A stretch of DNA of 6,621 nt from Nitrospina sp. (GTDB taxonomy: Bacteria > Nitrospinota > Nitrospinia > Nitrospinales > VA-1). The notes beneath the pieces were generated by a model. It had not been told where the DNA came from, did not search any database, and saw nothing but the letters and a program-made list of their open reading frames with translations. Where the stretch lies: contig JABJCF010000104.1 in NCBI GenBank assembly GCA_018665625.1, positions 1 to 6,621 on the forward strand, read 5' to 3'. Below, piece after piece: positions 1 through 6,621 of this stretch (positions are counted from its first letter, which is position 1; each line of letters opens with the position of its first letter). The position numbers and the translations under genes were made by a program.

Positions 1-889
1 AATCACCCAAATTCATAACACGGTTTTCGATATTGTCGATGCCTGCCTCAAGCAGTAAACCCAGAGCAGCACCGAAAGCATGAATGCTCATCGTGTTGGG
101 AGTTCCCTCTTCAAATTTTTTGGCGTCTGCTTGCAGAGTAAAATCATAATCCATAAAATTTGCTGCGTTGATCACATTCCCCCACCCCATTGTTACCGGG
201 CGAACTTTATCCACCACCTCTTTTGAGATGTAAAAGCCACCCAACCCTTCAACACTCAACATCCACTTATGGCCATCCGCTGAAAGAAAATCGATATGGT
301 CTTTTTTTACATCCATCGGCAACACCCCAAGGCTCTGTATAGCATCGACAAAAAACAGCACTCCCTTTTCTTTGCAAAAAGCTCCTATGCGATTGAGATC
401 GCTCCGAAATCCACTATTGCATTCTACGGAACTGATCGAGAGTATCCGTGTTCTGCCATCGACCTGCTTTACAAGATCATCGAACAACACTCTTCCTTCG
501 ACAGACTTAACCATTCGTGTTTCTACACCTCTTTGCTTCAGGTTCCACCAGGGGTAGACGTTGGCAGGAAACTCTATATCGGGTATCACGACATTGTCAC
601 CCAGTTGCCAGTCGAATCCATTAGCGACAATTGAAATCCCTTCTGAAGTGTTTTTAACAAAAGCAACTTCACCTAGATCAGCGTTGATGAGTTGTGCAAA
701 TTTTTTACGAGTGCGTTCCAGCTCCAACAGCCAGCTTTCGTAGTGGGCAGTACCAAACTGTGTCGCATCGTCAACAAATGCCGTAACCACTTTTCGCACT
801 CGTTCAGGCAAAGGGGCCACCCTGGCATGGTCAAAAAAAATTAATTCATCTGCCACAGGAAATTCTTTTCTAATATTTTCAAAGCTCAT
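1..889 (-). CDS. Class V aminotransferase-fold PLP enzyme (N-terminal part, runs off left edge)
   Basis: PLP-dependent enzyme of the class V aminotransferase / cysteine desulfurase / isopenicillin-N-epimerase-like fold, probably cytoplasmic. The window holds 296 residues; relatives are usually about 370-400, so the C-terminal quarter is missing. Visible landmarks are an FFDHARVAPLP segment near residue 18 (the N-terminal signature of this group), KNTSEGIS at 79-86 (cofactor phosphate region), VDAIQSLG at 181-188 with D182 and Q185 positioned for the PLP ring, DGHKW at 205-209 with K208 as the Schiff-base lysine, and FEEGTPN at 259-265. The start is the ATG at 889; its ribosome-binding site is weak. 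An in-frame GTG at 895 is an alternative. It lies 64 bases downstream of dinB on the same strand and may be the last gene of that transcript. The family call is firm. The substrate cannot be read from the sequence: a desulfurase needs a catalytic Cys that would lie in the missing part. Confidence 0.88.
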   Translation of the reverse strand, partial: MSFENIRKEFPVADELIFFDHARVAPLPERVRKVVTAFVDDATQFGTAHYESWLLELERTRKKFAQLINADLGEVAFVKNTSEGISIVANGFDWQLGDNVVIPDIEFPANVYPWWNLKQRGVETRMVKSVEGRVLFDDLVKQVDGRTRILSISSVECNSGFRSDLNRIGAFCKEKGVLFFVDAIQSLGVLPMDVKKDHIDFLSADGHKWMLSVEGLGGFYISKEVVDKVRPVTMGWGNVINAANFMDYDFTLQADAKKFEEGTPNTMSIHAFGAALGLLLEAGIDNIENRVMNLGD

Positions 890-953
890 TTTCACAGGTA
901 CTCAAAAAAATATTTCTAAAAGTTTTATGGGTATCGACCTATTGGCCCTACAC

Positions 954-2114
954 CTAGTAGCGACTCGTCGCACGGAGGATGGAACGGAATCCATATTTTT
1001 TTCGGATTTGATCAATCCCCTGATAAAGCCCGTCCCAACGATCACCATCTTTAAGGTCAAACAAATCTTCCTGCCGATAAGGGTGCGCCGTCAGAGAAGT
1101 GAAAGAAATCCCAATCAGACGCACTCGCGTCTTACGGTTAAAAAGGTTACGGAACAGTTCTACAGCGGTTTTAAAAAGCGTGTGATCCGCTGCGGTTGGC
1201 CAACTCAAGGTCTGTGAACGAGTCACTGTCTTAAAATCAGAGTATCTTAGCTTTAATGTAACCGTCCTGGCAAACAGTCTGTTGCCACGAAGTTGCGCCG
1301 CAGATTTTTCTGTCAGGTAACTGAGTGTCGACTCGAGAAACAGCGGGTCAATGGAGTCCGTATCGAGAGTCGTTTCCCGACTGATAGAACGTGGGTCTTC
1401 CGTTTCCGAAACGACGGGACTGCTGCTGATCCCTCTTGCTTTTCGGTAAAGTGATGCGCCCCATTTCCCATAAACCTCTTCAAGCAATTCCAGTGGCAAG
1501 CGTGCAAGGTCGGCAACCGATTGAACGCCCATGCGATTTAACTTGGCGCAGCCTTTAGGACCTATCCCCGGAATACGTTTTATAGGAAGCGGCGCCAGAA
1601 AACGTTGCTCTCGACCTGGGGCTATCCATAACATACCGTTGGGTTTGCAATACGCCGAAGCAATTTTAGCCATAAGCTTGTTGCTGGCAATGCCGATCGA
1701 AGCATTGAGCCCAAGCTGTTCTTTAATTTCGTTACGAATCTTTTCCGCTGCTTTTAGAACCGGACCGTGTAATTTTGCGCAGCCCGTTAAATCAACAAAT
1801 GCCTCGTCGAGAGACATCGGTTCGACCAGCGGAGAATAATTTCTTAGAATCTCGAACATCTTGGTCGAATACTCGCTGTAGAGTCCATGCGAACCGCGCA
1901 AAAAAATAGCATGCGGACAAAGACGCTTCGCTCTCGCAATCGGCATTGCGGAGTGAATGCCATACTTCCTCGCAGCATAAGACGCTGCCGCGCATACCCC
2001 TCTCCCGTCTGGGTTGCCACCAACGACTACGGGCTTGCCTTTCAGAGACGGATCAAGCACCTCTTCGACAGACACAAAAAATGCGTCCATATCTACATGT
2101 AAAATTTCGCTCAA
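954..2114 (-). CDS. dinB: DNA polymerase IV (Y-family translesion polymerase DinB)
   Basis: Error-prone Y-family polymerase that extends primers past damaged template bases; typically SOS-induced and recruited by the beta clamp. At 386 residues it is slightly longer than E. coli DinB. Visible landmarks are HVDMDAFFVSVE at residues 6-17 with metal ligand D8 and the steric-gate aromatic F13, SLDEAF at 101-106 with D103 and E104 (all at the E. coli numbering), GIASNKLMAKIAS at 141-153, a helix-hairpin-helix at about 178-207 (IPGIGPKGCAKL), and the little-finger domain at about 240-386. QEDLF at 348-352 resembles a beta-clamp-binding motif and is followed by the usual C-terminal RKKYGF helix. The start is TTG, supported by AAGAGG five bases upstream and by the exact register of the DMD motif; no in-frame ATG lies before it. 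The gene follows lexA by 63 bases and is probably co-transcribed with it, behind a hairpin-containing leader. Confidence 0.96.
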   Translation of the reverse strand: MSEILHVDMDAFFVSVEEVLDPSLKGKPVVVGGNPDGRGVCAAASYAARKYGIHSAMPIARAKRLCPHAIFLRGSHGLYSEYSTKMFEILRNYSPLVEPMSLDEAFVDLTGCAKLHGPVLKAAEKIRNEIKEQLGLNASIGIASNKLMAKIASAYCKPNGMLWIAPGREQRFLAPLPIKRIPGIGPKGCAKLNRMGVQSVADLARLPLELLEEVYGKWGASLYRKARGISSSPVVSETEDPRSISRETTLDTDSIDPLFLESTLSYLTEKSAAQLRGNRLFARTVTLKLRYSDFKTVTRSQTLSWPTAADHTLFKTAVELFRNLFNRKTRVRLIGISFTSLTAHPYRQEDLFDLKDGDRWDGLYQGIDQIRKKYGFRSILRATSRY

Positions 2115-2119
2115 CTCAA

Positions 2120-2125
2120 CCTCTT
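2120..2125 (-). promoter_or_regulatory. Ribosome binding site deciding the dinB TTG start
   Basis: On the minus strand AAGAGG sits five bases before the TTG at 2114-2112. It supports this non-ATG start, which is also the only one that keeps the N-terminal beta strand and the catalytic DMD motif in family register. Confidence 0.7.
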
Positions 2126-2128
2126 AGT

Positions 2129-2167
2129 AACCACAGATATATCCCTTGCCGAGGTTTATCTGTGGTT
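2129..2167 (-). repeat. Hairpin in the lexA-dinB intergenic leader
   Basis: A perfect 11-bp inverted repeat, AACCACAGATA at 2129-2139 and TATCTGTGGTT at 2157-2167, has an inner 3-bp stem (2144-2146 with 2152-2154). It occupies most of the 63-base gap between lexA and dinB. On the minus strand it ends four bases before the dinB ribosome binding site and has no U-tract after it, so it is not a standard intrinsic terminator in the direction of the genes. It could be a transcript-processing or stability element, a translational control structure, or a protein-binding palindrome. The function is unknown. Confidence 0.6.
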
Positions 2168-2177
2168 TCTATTATTT

Positions 2178-2771
2178 TTAAAATTTGCGCAAGACACTGA
2201 TGACCACACCTTGTATTGCGAAGTCACCTTCGCGCACATAGATGGGTTTCATATCTGGATGAGCGGGTTGCAGTCGTATCCGGCCGTTCTCGCGATAAAA
2301 CCGTTTCAGGGTGGCCCGGTCACTGTCGATCAACGCCACCACGGTTTCACCATTTTCCGCAACGTTGCGTCTCTCGACAATCACATAATCGCCACTTTGA
2401 ATATGGTCTTCGATCATCGAATTGCCTTTGACACGCAAAACAAAAACATCTTTGTCTCCGCCATCGGGCAACAGGTCGATCACCTCACGTTGATCGAGAG
2501 CTTCTATAGGCTTGCCTGCAGCAATCTCTCCCAGTAGAGGATACGACAAAGCATTGCCCGACTCAGGTATCACCTCAATAGCGCGACTCAGGTTCTGCTG
2601 CTTGCGGATCAATCCCTTCTTTTCCAAATGTGAAAGGTGTTTATGCACCGTCGCTGGCGAACTGAGGTCAAACTGTTTGCCTATCTCGGCGATGCTTGGC
2701 GCATAACCCCGGCTACGGATATGGTCTTTGAGATACTCATAAATTTCCCGCTGACGCTTGGTGAGATGCAT
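2178..2771 (-). CDS. lexA: LexA SOS-response repressor (S24 self-cleaving)
   Basis: Transcriptional repressor of DNA-damage genes that cleaves itself when RecA filaments form. With the start chosen here it has 197 residues. The N-terminal winged helix-turn-helix covers about 1-65 (LTKRQREIYEYL at the start; APSIAEIGKQFDLSSPATVHKHL as recognition region). The C-terminal S24 domain has the scissile A85-G86 in EIAAGKP, the catalytic S118 in GNSM and K156 in ATLKRF, almost the E. coli numbering (84/85, 119, 156). The open frame extends to an ATG at 2786 (202 residues), but the inner ATG is preferred: it gives the usual LexA N-terminus, has GGAG nine bases upstream, and the predicted transcription start near 2794 would leave the outer ATG with a leader too short for a ribosome site. 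Divergent from arsC and upstream of dinB. Its own promoter contains a candidate operator. Confidence 0.97.
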   Translation of the reverse strand: MHLTKRQREIYEYLKDHIRSRGYAPSIAEIGKQFDLSSPATVHKHLSHLEKKGLIRKQQNLSRAIEVIPESGNALSYPLLGEIAAGKPIEALDQREVIDLLPDGGDKDVFVLRVKGNSMIEDHIQSGDYVIVERRNVAENGETVVALIDSDRATLKRFYRENGRIRLQPAHPDMKPIYVREGDFAIQGVVISVLRKF

Positions 2772-2800
2772 AGTCTTAATCTCCATTTATCTATGCCTTT

Positions 2801-2829
2801 ATCCTAGGCGAAAATTAAACGAAAATCAA
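2801..2829 (-). promoter_or_regulatory. Predicted sigma70-type promoter of lexA
   Basis: Read on the minus strand, TTGATT (2829-2824) serves as -35 and TAGGAT (2806-2801) as -10, separated by exactly 17 bases. The predicted transcription start is near 2794, about 23 bases before the preferred lexA ATG at 2771. This is a consensus match by eye only, but spacing and position are both good. Confidence 0.6.
2809..2826 (-). promoter_or_regulatory. Candidate LexA operator: ATTTTCG direct repeat
   Basis: The heptamer ATTTTCG (minus strand) occurs twice, at 2826-2820 and 2815-2809, with an 11-bp period. It fills the spacer between the predicted -35 and -10 of lexA, where an autoregulatory repressor would block RNA polymerase. 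Known LexA operators vary between phyla, and the alphaproteobacterial one is also a direct repeat with an 11-bp period (GTTC-N7-GTTC). No CTGT-N8-ACAG or GAAC-N4-GTTC box is present in the gap. Assignment as operator is inference from position. Confidence 0.4.
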
Positions 2830-2867
2830 GCTCGCAACGCCCGGACAGGGAGATGGTATTATTAGGG

Positions 2868-3302
2868 ATGGAGAACAAACTTAAAATTCTGTTTTTGTGT
2901 ACGGGTAATTCCTGTCGCAGCCAGATGGCTGAAGGCTGGGCTCGGCATTTAAAAAGCAATTCGATTCAGGCATTTTCGGCGGGACTCGAAGCGCATGGCC
3001 TCAATCCAAACGCGGTGCAAGTCATGCAAGAAGTTGGAGTGGACATCACAAAACAAAAATCGCAGCGCGTAGAAGAGGTGGAAACGATTCCTTTCGATGT
3101 TGTCGTCACGGTTTGCGGGCATGCGGATGAGAACTGTCCGGTTTTTTCCTGCGCCACTACGGTGGTGCATCACGGATTTGACGACCCCCCGAAATTGGCG
3201 CAAACTGCCAGGACAGAGGAAGAGACTCTGGGCCATTACCGCAGAGTCCGGGATGAGATCAGAAGTTTTATTGAAACCCTGCCGAAAGGGTTGCATTCAT
3301 GA
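2868..3302 (+). CDS. arsC: Thioredoxin-coupled arsenate reductase (LMW-PTPase fold)
   Basis: Cytoplasmic reductase converting arsenate to arsenite through a cysteine relay that is finally reduced by thioredoxin. With the start used here it has 144 residues. The anion-binding loop CTGNSCR holds nucleophile C11 and R17. The redox pair C83 and C90 lies in VTVCGHADENCPVF, and the general acid D106 in GFDDPP. The positions are one residue off those of the S. aureus pI258 enzyme (C10, R16, C82, C89, D105), which is the main reason to prefer the ATG at 2868 over the in-frame ATG at 2853 (149 residues). Neither has an ideally spaced ribosome site: AGGG abuts the inner one and GGGAG abuts the outer one. 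The C83/C90 pair argues against a plain tyrosine phosphatase. It is divergent from lexA and overlaps the next gene by 4 bases. No arsR, arsB or acr3 is in view. Confidence 0.92.
   Translation: MENKLKILFLCTGNSCRSQMAEGWARHLKSNSIQAFSAGLEAHGLNPNAVQVMQEVGVDITKQKSQRVEEVETIPFDVVVTVCGHADENCPVFSCATTVVHHGFDDPPKLAQTARTEEETLGHYRRVRDEIRSFIETLPKGLHS
3285..3301 (+). promoter_or_regulatory. Ribosome site and ATGA overlap coupling arsC to the phosphoesterase
   Basis: AAAGGG at 3285-3290 lies eight bases before the ATG at 3299, and that ATG shares bases with the arsC stop (TGA at 3300-3302). The arrangement fixes the phosphoesterase start at 3299 rather than the inner ATG at 3314, and is typical of translational coupling. 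Confidence 0.7.
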
Positions 3303-4456
3303 AATGGTTTGCCATGAAAATTATCTTTCTTCTATCCCTCGCCTTGTTTGTGAGCTACTCAATAGGAGAAGGAAACTCGAGCATCCAAAAGGTCATGGCT
3401 CCGTTTCCACAGGATACTTCAACGCGAATTGTCGTGGTTGGTGATACGGGAACCGGTGAAAGGGCTTATGCTCCCGGTTTCAGCGCCGTGCAAAAAGCCA
3501 TGCGCAAAACCAATGCCGATGCCTTGCTGCATTTGGGCGACTTTGTTTACCAGCCAGATTTTTTTCCTCAATCCTGTCCCGACCGCTATATCAAAGAAAT
3601 CAAAGAAACGCTTTCCGATCCTTATCCCATAAAATTATTTGTGGCGGGGGATAACGATTTGCCACCCAAAAAATGGAAACCCAAGGCTTCGGGATGCTGG
3701 GATAAAATTGATCCTCTCGATTCCGGTTTCGACACACCAGGTTTCCCCTCCCCACGTCCTATGGAAGGAACACGGGAGATTGGCAATGCGTTGATCGGTG
3801 TTATTAACAACTATCCCTGGCAAGACCCGACTCCCTGGCTTGCTCCCCGCATCAAGGAAGCCAGAGAAAAAGGCATGTGGGTCATACTCGCTGTTCATGA
3901 ACCCGCTGTCACCACGGCCTGGTATCTCGACAAACGCGACACCGTTCTTCAACAATTAAACGCATTGAAACCCGATCTGGTTCTGGCAGGCAACCAGCAT
4001 TCCTACGAACGTTTTCACCCTATGGGCCCTGTTGAGGAGGGAAATTTCAAAGTTACTAAATCTGAATCGGGGAATTACCAAAGTGGCGATGGAACGATAC
4101 ACATTGTTACAGGTGGAGGCGGCGCAACTTTTAAACCTTTTGCCGACCTGCAAAACAATGCAAAACGCACTGCACCGAAAGATGTATTCGACGCGCTAGC
4201 AAAAAGGGCTTTGATGAATCACTTCATCACGCTGGATGTTTCAAGGGAAAAACTGGAGGGTACCGTCTGGCGCGTTTGCATTTCCGACGATCCGAATGAT
4301 GACCAGAATCCGAGATGGAAGGCAGACAAAAAGTTTTGGCAATCCATTCCATTAGAATGCAATGGCAAACCGGAAGGTGTTGATATTTATGAAACGTTTG
4401 AAATAACAGAAAAAACCCGCAAGCCCTACTTACTAAACCCCGAGCTTTCTCCCTGA
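3299..4456 (+). CDS. Exported calcineurin-like metallophosphoesterase with altered metal-site motifs
   Basis: Predicted secreted or periplasmic phosphoesterase of 385 residues. Residues 1 to about 23 form a signal peptide (basic start, hydrophobic IIFLLSLALFVSY, no lipobox Cys). The metallophosphoesterase motifs follow in order: GDTG (D49), LGDFVY (D81, Y84), GDND (117-120) where the family usually has GNH[ED], AVHEP (H200), and GNQHSYER (231-238) where GHxH is usual. The GDxxY and HxYER elements point to the purple-acid-phosphatase-like branch. Relative to it, the metal-ligand Asn is Asp118, the catalytic His is Asn119, and one metal-ligand His is Asn232. A GGGG turn lies at 272-275, followed by a C-terminal extension. 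The mature chain has four cysteines (93, 133, 327, 354), an even number compatible with disulfides outside the cytoplasm. It is probably co-expressed with arsC. The substrate is unknown; activity may differ from that of typical acid phosphatases. Confidence 0.85.
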   Translation: MKWFAMKIIFLLSLALFVSYSIGEGNSSIQKVMAPFPQDTSTRIVVVGDTGTGERAYAPGFSAVQKAMRKTNADALLHLGDFVYQPDFFPQSCPDRYIKEIKETLSDPYPIKLFVAGDNDLPPKKWKPKASGCWDKIDPLDSGFDTPGFPSPRPMEGTREIGNALIGVINNYPWQDPTPWLAPRIKEAREKGMWVILAVHEPAVTTAWYLDKRDTVLQQLNALKPDLVLAGNQHSYERFHPMGPVEEGNFKVTKSESGNYQSGDGTIHIVTGGGGATFKPFADLQNNAKRTAPKDVFDALAKRALMNHFITLDVSREKLEGTVWRVCISDDPNDDQNPRWKADKKFWQSIPLECNGKPEGVDIYETFEITEKTRKPYLLNPELSP

Positions 4457-4464
4457 CCCGACTA

Positions 4465-4476
4465 CCCCGCAAGGGG
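4465..4476. terminator. Small hairpin between convergent genes (possible weak terminator)
   Basis: CCCC-GCAA-GGGG forms a 4-bp all-GC stem closed by a GNRA-type tetraloop, in the 26-base gap between the convergent phosphoesterase and mdh stops. There is no T-tract on either side, so at best it is a weak or factor-assisted terminator. Called mainly on position. Confidence 0.3.
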
Positions 4477-4482
4477 CATTAA

Positions 4483-5445
4483 CTAGCTTTTACCGTTTGA
4501 TTCAGCGAGTATGGCATCAATTTCATCGCAGGTTTTTTTAACGTCTTGAGCAGATTTATCGAGAGCGACTTTTTCTTCATCTGTCATTTCCAGCTCGATA
4601 ACTTTTTCAATACCATGAATGCCCATCATAACGGGCACACCAAAGAAAATTCCGCTCCAGCCATATTCGCCTTCGAGGTAGGCGGTACAAGGCAAAATAC
4701 GGCGTTTGTCTTGCAAGATGGCTTCAATCATTTTGACCACCGAAGCACCTGGTGCATAAAAAGCACTACCTGTCTTTAATAATGCGACAATTTCTGCGCC
4801 ACCTTTTCGCGTGCGTTCCACCACACGATCGATTTGTTCTTTCGTCATCAATTCGGTAATCGATATTCCAGAAACAGAAGTGTAACGAGGAAGAGGAACC
4901 ATCGAGTCGCCATGTCCGCCAAGAACCATCGCATCGACATCAACCAGTGAACAACCCAGTTCAAGGGAAACAAATGTTCTCAAACGCGCCGAGTCGAGCA
5001 CACCCGCCATACCAATGATTTTATTCTTTGGCAGGTTGCCGGTTTTCTTAGCCATGTAGACCATCGCATCCAACGGATTGGACACAACGATGATGATGGG
5101 GTCGCGAGAATGTTCCATGACTTGCTCGGTCACCGATTGAACAATCCTGGCATTGGTAGCGAGAAGGTCTTCACGACTCATCCCCGGTTTGCGAGGTAAA
5201 CCAGCGGTGATGACAACGATATCGGAGTTGGCTGTATCTTTATAATCGTTGGTTCCCGTCACCAGGCTATCAAATACTTGAAGGCAGCTTGACTCTTGCA
5301 AGTCCAGTGCTTTCCCTTGCGGGACGCCTTCAACAATATCAATGATGACCACATCGCCGAGATTTTTATAAGCGGTTAACTGAGCAACAGTGGATCCAAC
5401 TTGACCTGCCCCAACAACTGTAATTTTTTTTCTTGCGCTTGACAT
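4483..5445 (-). CDS. mdh: Malate dehydrogenase (LDH-like, NAD-dependent)
   Basis: Interconverts malate and oxaloacetate with NAD(H) in the TCA cycle or its reverse; cytoplasmic. At 320 residues it is the usual size of the LDH-like MDH group. The Rossmann motif GAGQVG is at 12-17, and D36 ends the second beta strand, favouring NAD over NADP. The substrate loop LPRKPGMSR (83-91) carries R85 and R91; the arginine here marks an MDH rather than a lactate dehydrogenase. N123 lies in SNPLD, the D151/R154 pair in DSARLR, and the catalytic H178 in GGHGD. The open frame extends to a TTG at 5457, but that TTG belongs to the ribosome site TTGAGGA, and the ATG at 5445 follows GAGGA by five bases, so the ATG is chosen. 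It lies downstream of icd on the same strand across a hairpin-bearing linker. A run of eight A's covers codons 5-8. Confidence 0.96.
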   Translation of the reverse strand: MSSARKKITVVGAGQVGSTVAQLTAYKNLGDVVIIDIVEGVPQGKALDLQESSCLQVFDSLVTGTNDYKDTANSDIVVITAGLPRKPGMSREDLLATNARIVQSVTEQVMEHSRDPIIIVVSNPLDAMVYMAKKTGNLPKNKIIGMAGVLDSARLRTFVSLELGCSLVDVDAMVLGGHGDSMVPLPRYTSVSGISITELMTKEQIDRVVERTRKGGAEIVALLKTGSAFYAPGASVVKMIEAILQDKRRILPCTAYLEGEYGWSGIFFGVPVMMGIHGIEKVIELEMTDEEKVALDKSAQDVKKTCDEIDAILAESNGKS

Positions 5446-5450
5446 AGCAT

Positions 5451-5455
5451 TCCTC
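5451..5455 (-). promoter_or_regulatory. Ribosome binding site deciding the mdh start
   Basis: GAGGA on the minus strand lies five bases before the ATG at 5445. It overlaps the upstream in-frame TTG at 5457-5455, which would otherwise be read as a start adding four residues. Confidence 0.75.
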
Positions 5456-5464
5456 AAAAGAAAG

Positions 5465-5483
5465 CAAACCCGAACCAGGTTTG
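5465..5483 (-). repeat. Small inverted repeat in the mdh leader
   Basis: CAAACC (5465-5470) and GGTTTG (5478-5483) form a 6-bp perfect inverted repeat with a 7-base centre. On the minus strand it ends about 10 bases before the mdh ribosome site. It could be a leader hairpin or a regulator half-site pair, or chance. Confidence 0.3.
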
Positions 5484-5504
5484 ACTTGTTATTCGCCGAG
5501 GTTT

Positions 5505-5536
5505 TTTTTGGAGCCCTCTGTTGAGGGCTCCAAAAA
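5505..5536 (-). repeat. Strong hairpin between icd and mdh (14-bp stem)
   Basis: A perfect 14-bp stem encloses a four-base loop: nine GC-rich pairs (5510-5518 with 5523-5531) extended by five T-A pairs (5505-5509 with 5532-5536). It begins 24 bases after the icd stop in transcript order. The T-run precedes and the A-run follows the stem on either strand, the reverse of an intrinsic terminator, so on the minus strand no U-tract follows the hairpin. It may protect the 3' end of the icd message after processing, attenuate read-through into mdh, or pause polymerase. The structure is certain, the role is not. Confidence 0.65.
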
Positions 5537-5559
5537 CTCCAGCGTGTCCAGCGGGTTGA

Positions 5560-6621
<1,062 letters not shown>

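Noticed and set aside
296..634. Plus-strand open frame of 112 codons opposite the aminotransferase gene
   Set aside because: It lies antisense within a clearly conserved PLP-enzyme coding frame, its translation has no recognisable motif, and no ribosome site precedes it. The same applies to the other antisense frames, such as those at 927-1217, 1531-1839 and 2211-2537.
2127..2169. Canonical CTGT-N8-ACAG SOS box before dinB
   Set aside because: CTGT and ACAG both occur, but as arms of a wide hairpin and facing the wrong way, with ACAG first and about 24 bases between them, not as an 8-base-spaced box.
2772..2786. Outer ATG start for lexA (202 residues)
   Set aside because: It cannot be excluded, but the inner ATG gives the usual LexA N-terminus, has its own GGAG, and fits the predicted transcription start.
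5427..5434. Eight-A run at codons 5-8 of mdh as a phase-variable or programmed slippage site
   Set aside because: The gene is intact and housekeeping, and there is no overlapping alternative product; the run is best explained by Lys codons after the start. The same holds for the eight-T run early in the aminotransferase gene.
5446..5457. TTG start for mdh adding four residues
   Set aside because: The TTG is embedded in the GAGGA ribosome site for the ATG at 5445, and the longer N-terminus adds nothing conserved.
5505..5536. Rho-independent terminator of icd
   Set aside because: The stem is strong, but no T-tract follows it in the direction of transcription; an A-run follows instead. Kept as a hairpin, not as a terminator.

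Overview
The window comes from a bacterial chromosome of intermediate GC. It carries ordinary housekeeping and stress genes, densely packed, with no mobile element, CRISPR array or RNA gene that I can see. The gene mix suggests a Gram-negative bacterium: an LDH-like malate dehydrogenase, a monomeric NADP isocitrate dehydrogenase, a lexA-dinB pair, and an exported phosphoesterase with a classical signal peptide. A deltaproteobacterial-type or Nitrospinota-type lineage would fit, but that is a low-confidence guess from protein flavour and not a demonstrated assignment.

Layout. Bases 1-889 (minus) hold the N-terminal 296 residues of a class V PLP-dependent aminotransferase-fold enzyme that runs off the left edge. 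Bases 954-2114 (minus) encode DNA polymerase IV (dinB, TTG start), and 2178-2771 (minus) encode the SOS repressor lexA. These three genes point the same way with gaps of about 64 bases, so transcription probably runs lexA > dinB > aminotransferase. A good sigma70-type promoter for lexA lies at 2801-2829. Its spacer contains a direct repeat with an 11-bp period that is a candidate non-canonical LexA operator. Divergently, on the plus strand, a thioredoxin-type arsenate reductase (arsC, 2868-3302) overlaps by 4 bases an exported calcineurin-like metallophosphoesterase (3299-4456) whose metal-site motifs are altered. Convergent with that pair, on the minus strand, are malate dehydrogenase (mdh, 4483-5445) and the C-terminal 353 residues of monomeric isocitrate dehydrogenase (icd, 5560 to beyond the right edge).

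How the genes work together. LexA and DinB form a compact SOS unit: the repressor plus a translesion polymerase it probably controls. ArsC and the phosphoesterase appear translationally coupled; no other ars gene is in view, so the link to arsenic resistance is open. icd and mdh are two central-carbon (TCA or reductive TCA) dehydrogenases in one orientation, separated by a 97-base linker from stop to TTG-containing ribosome-binding region that contains a strong 14-bp hairpin.

I found no clearly new multi-gene system. The items most worth following up are the candidate LexA operator, the altered phosphoesterase active site with its coupling to arsC, and the hairpins in the dinB and mdh leaders.
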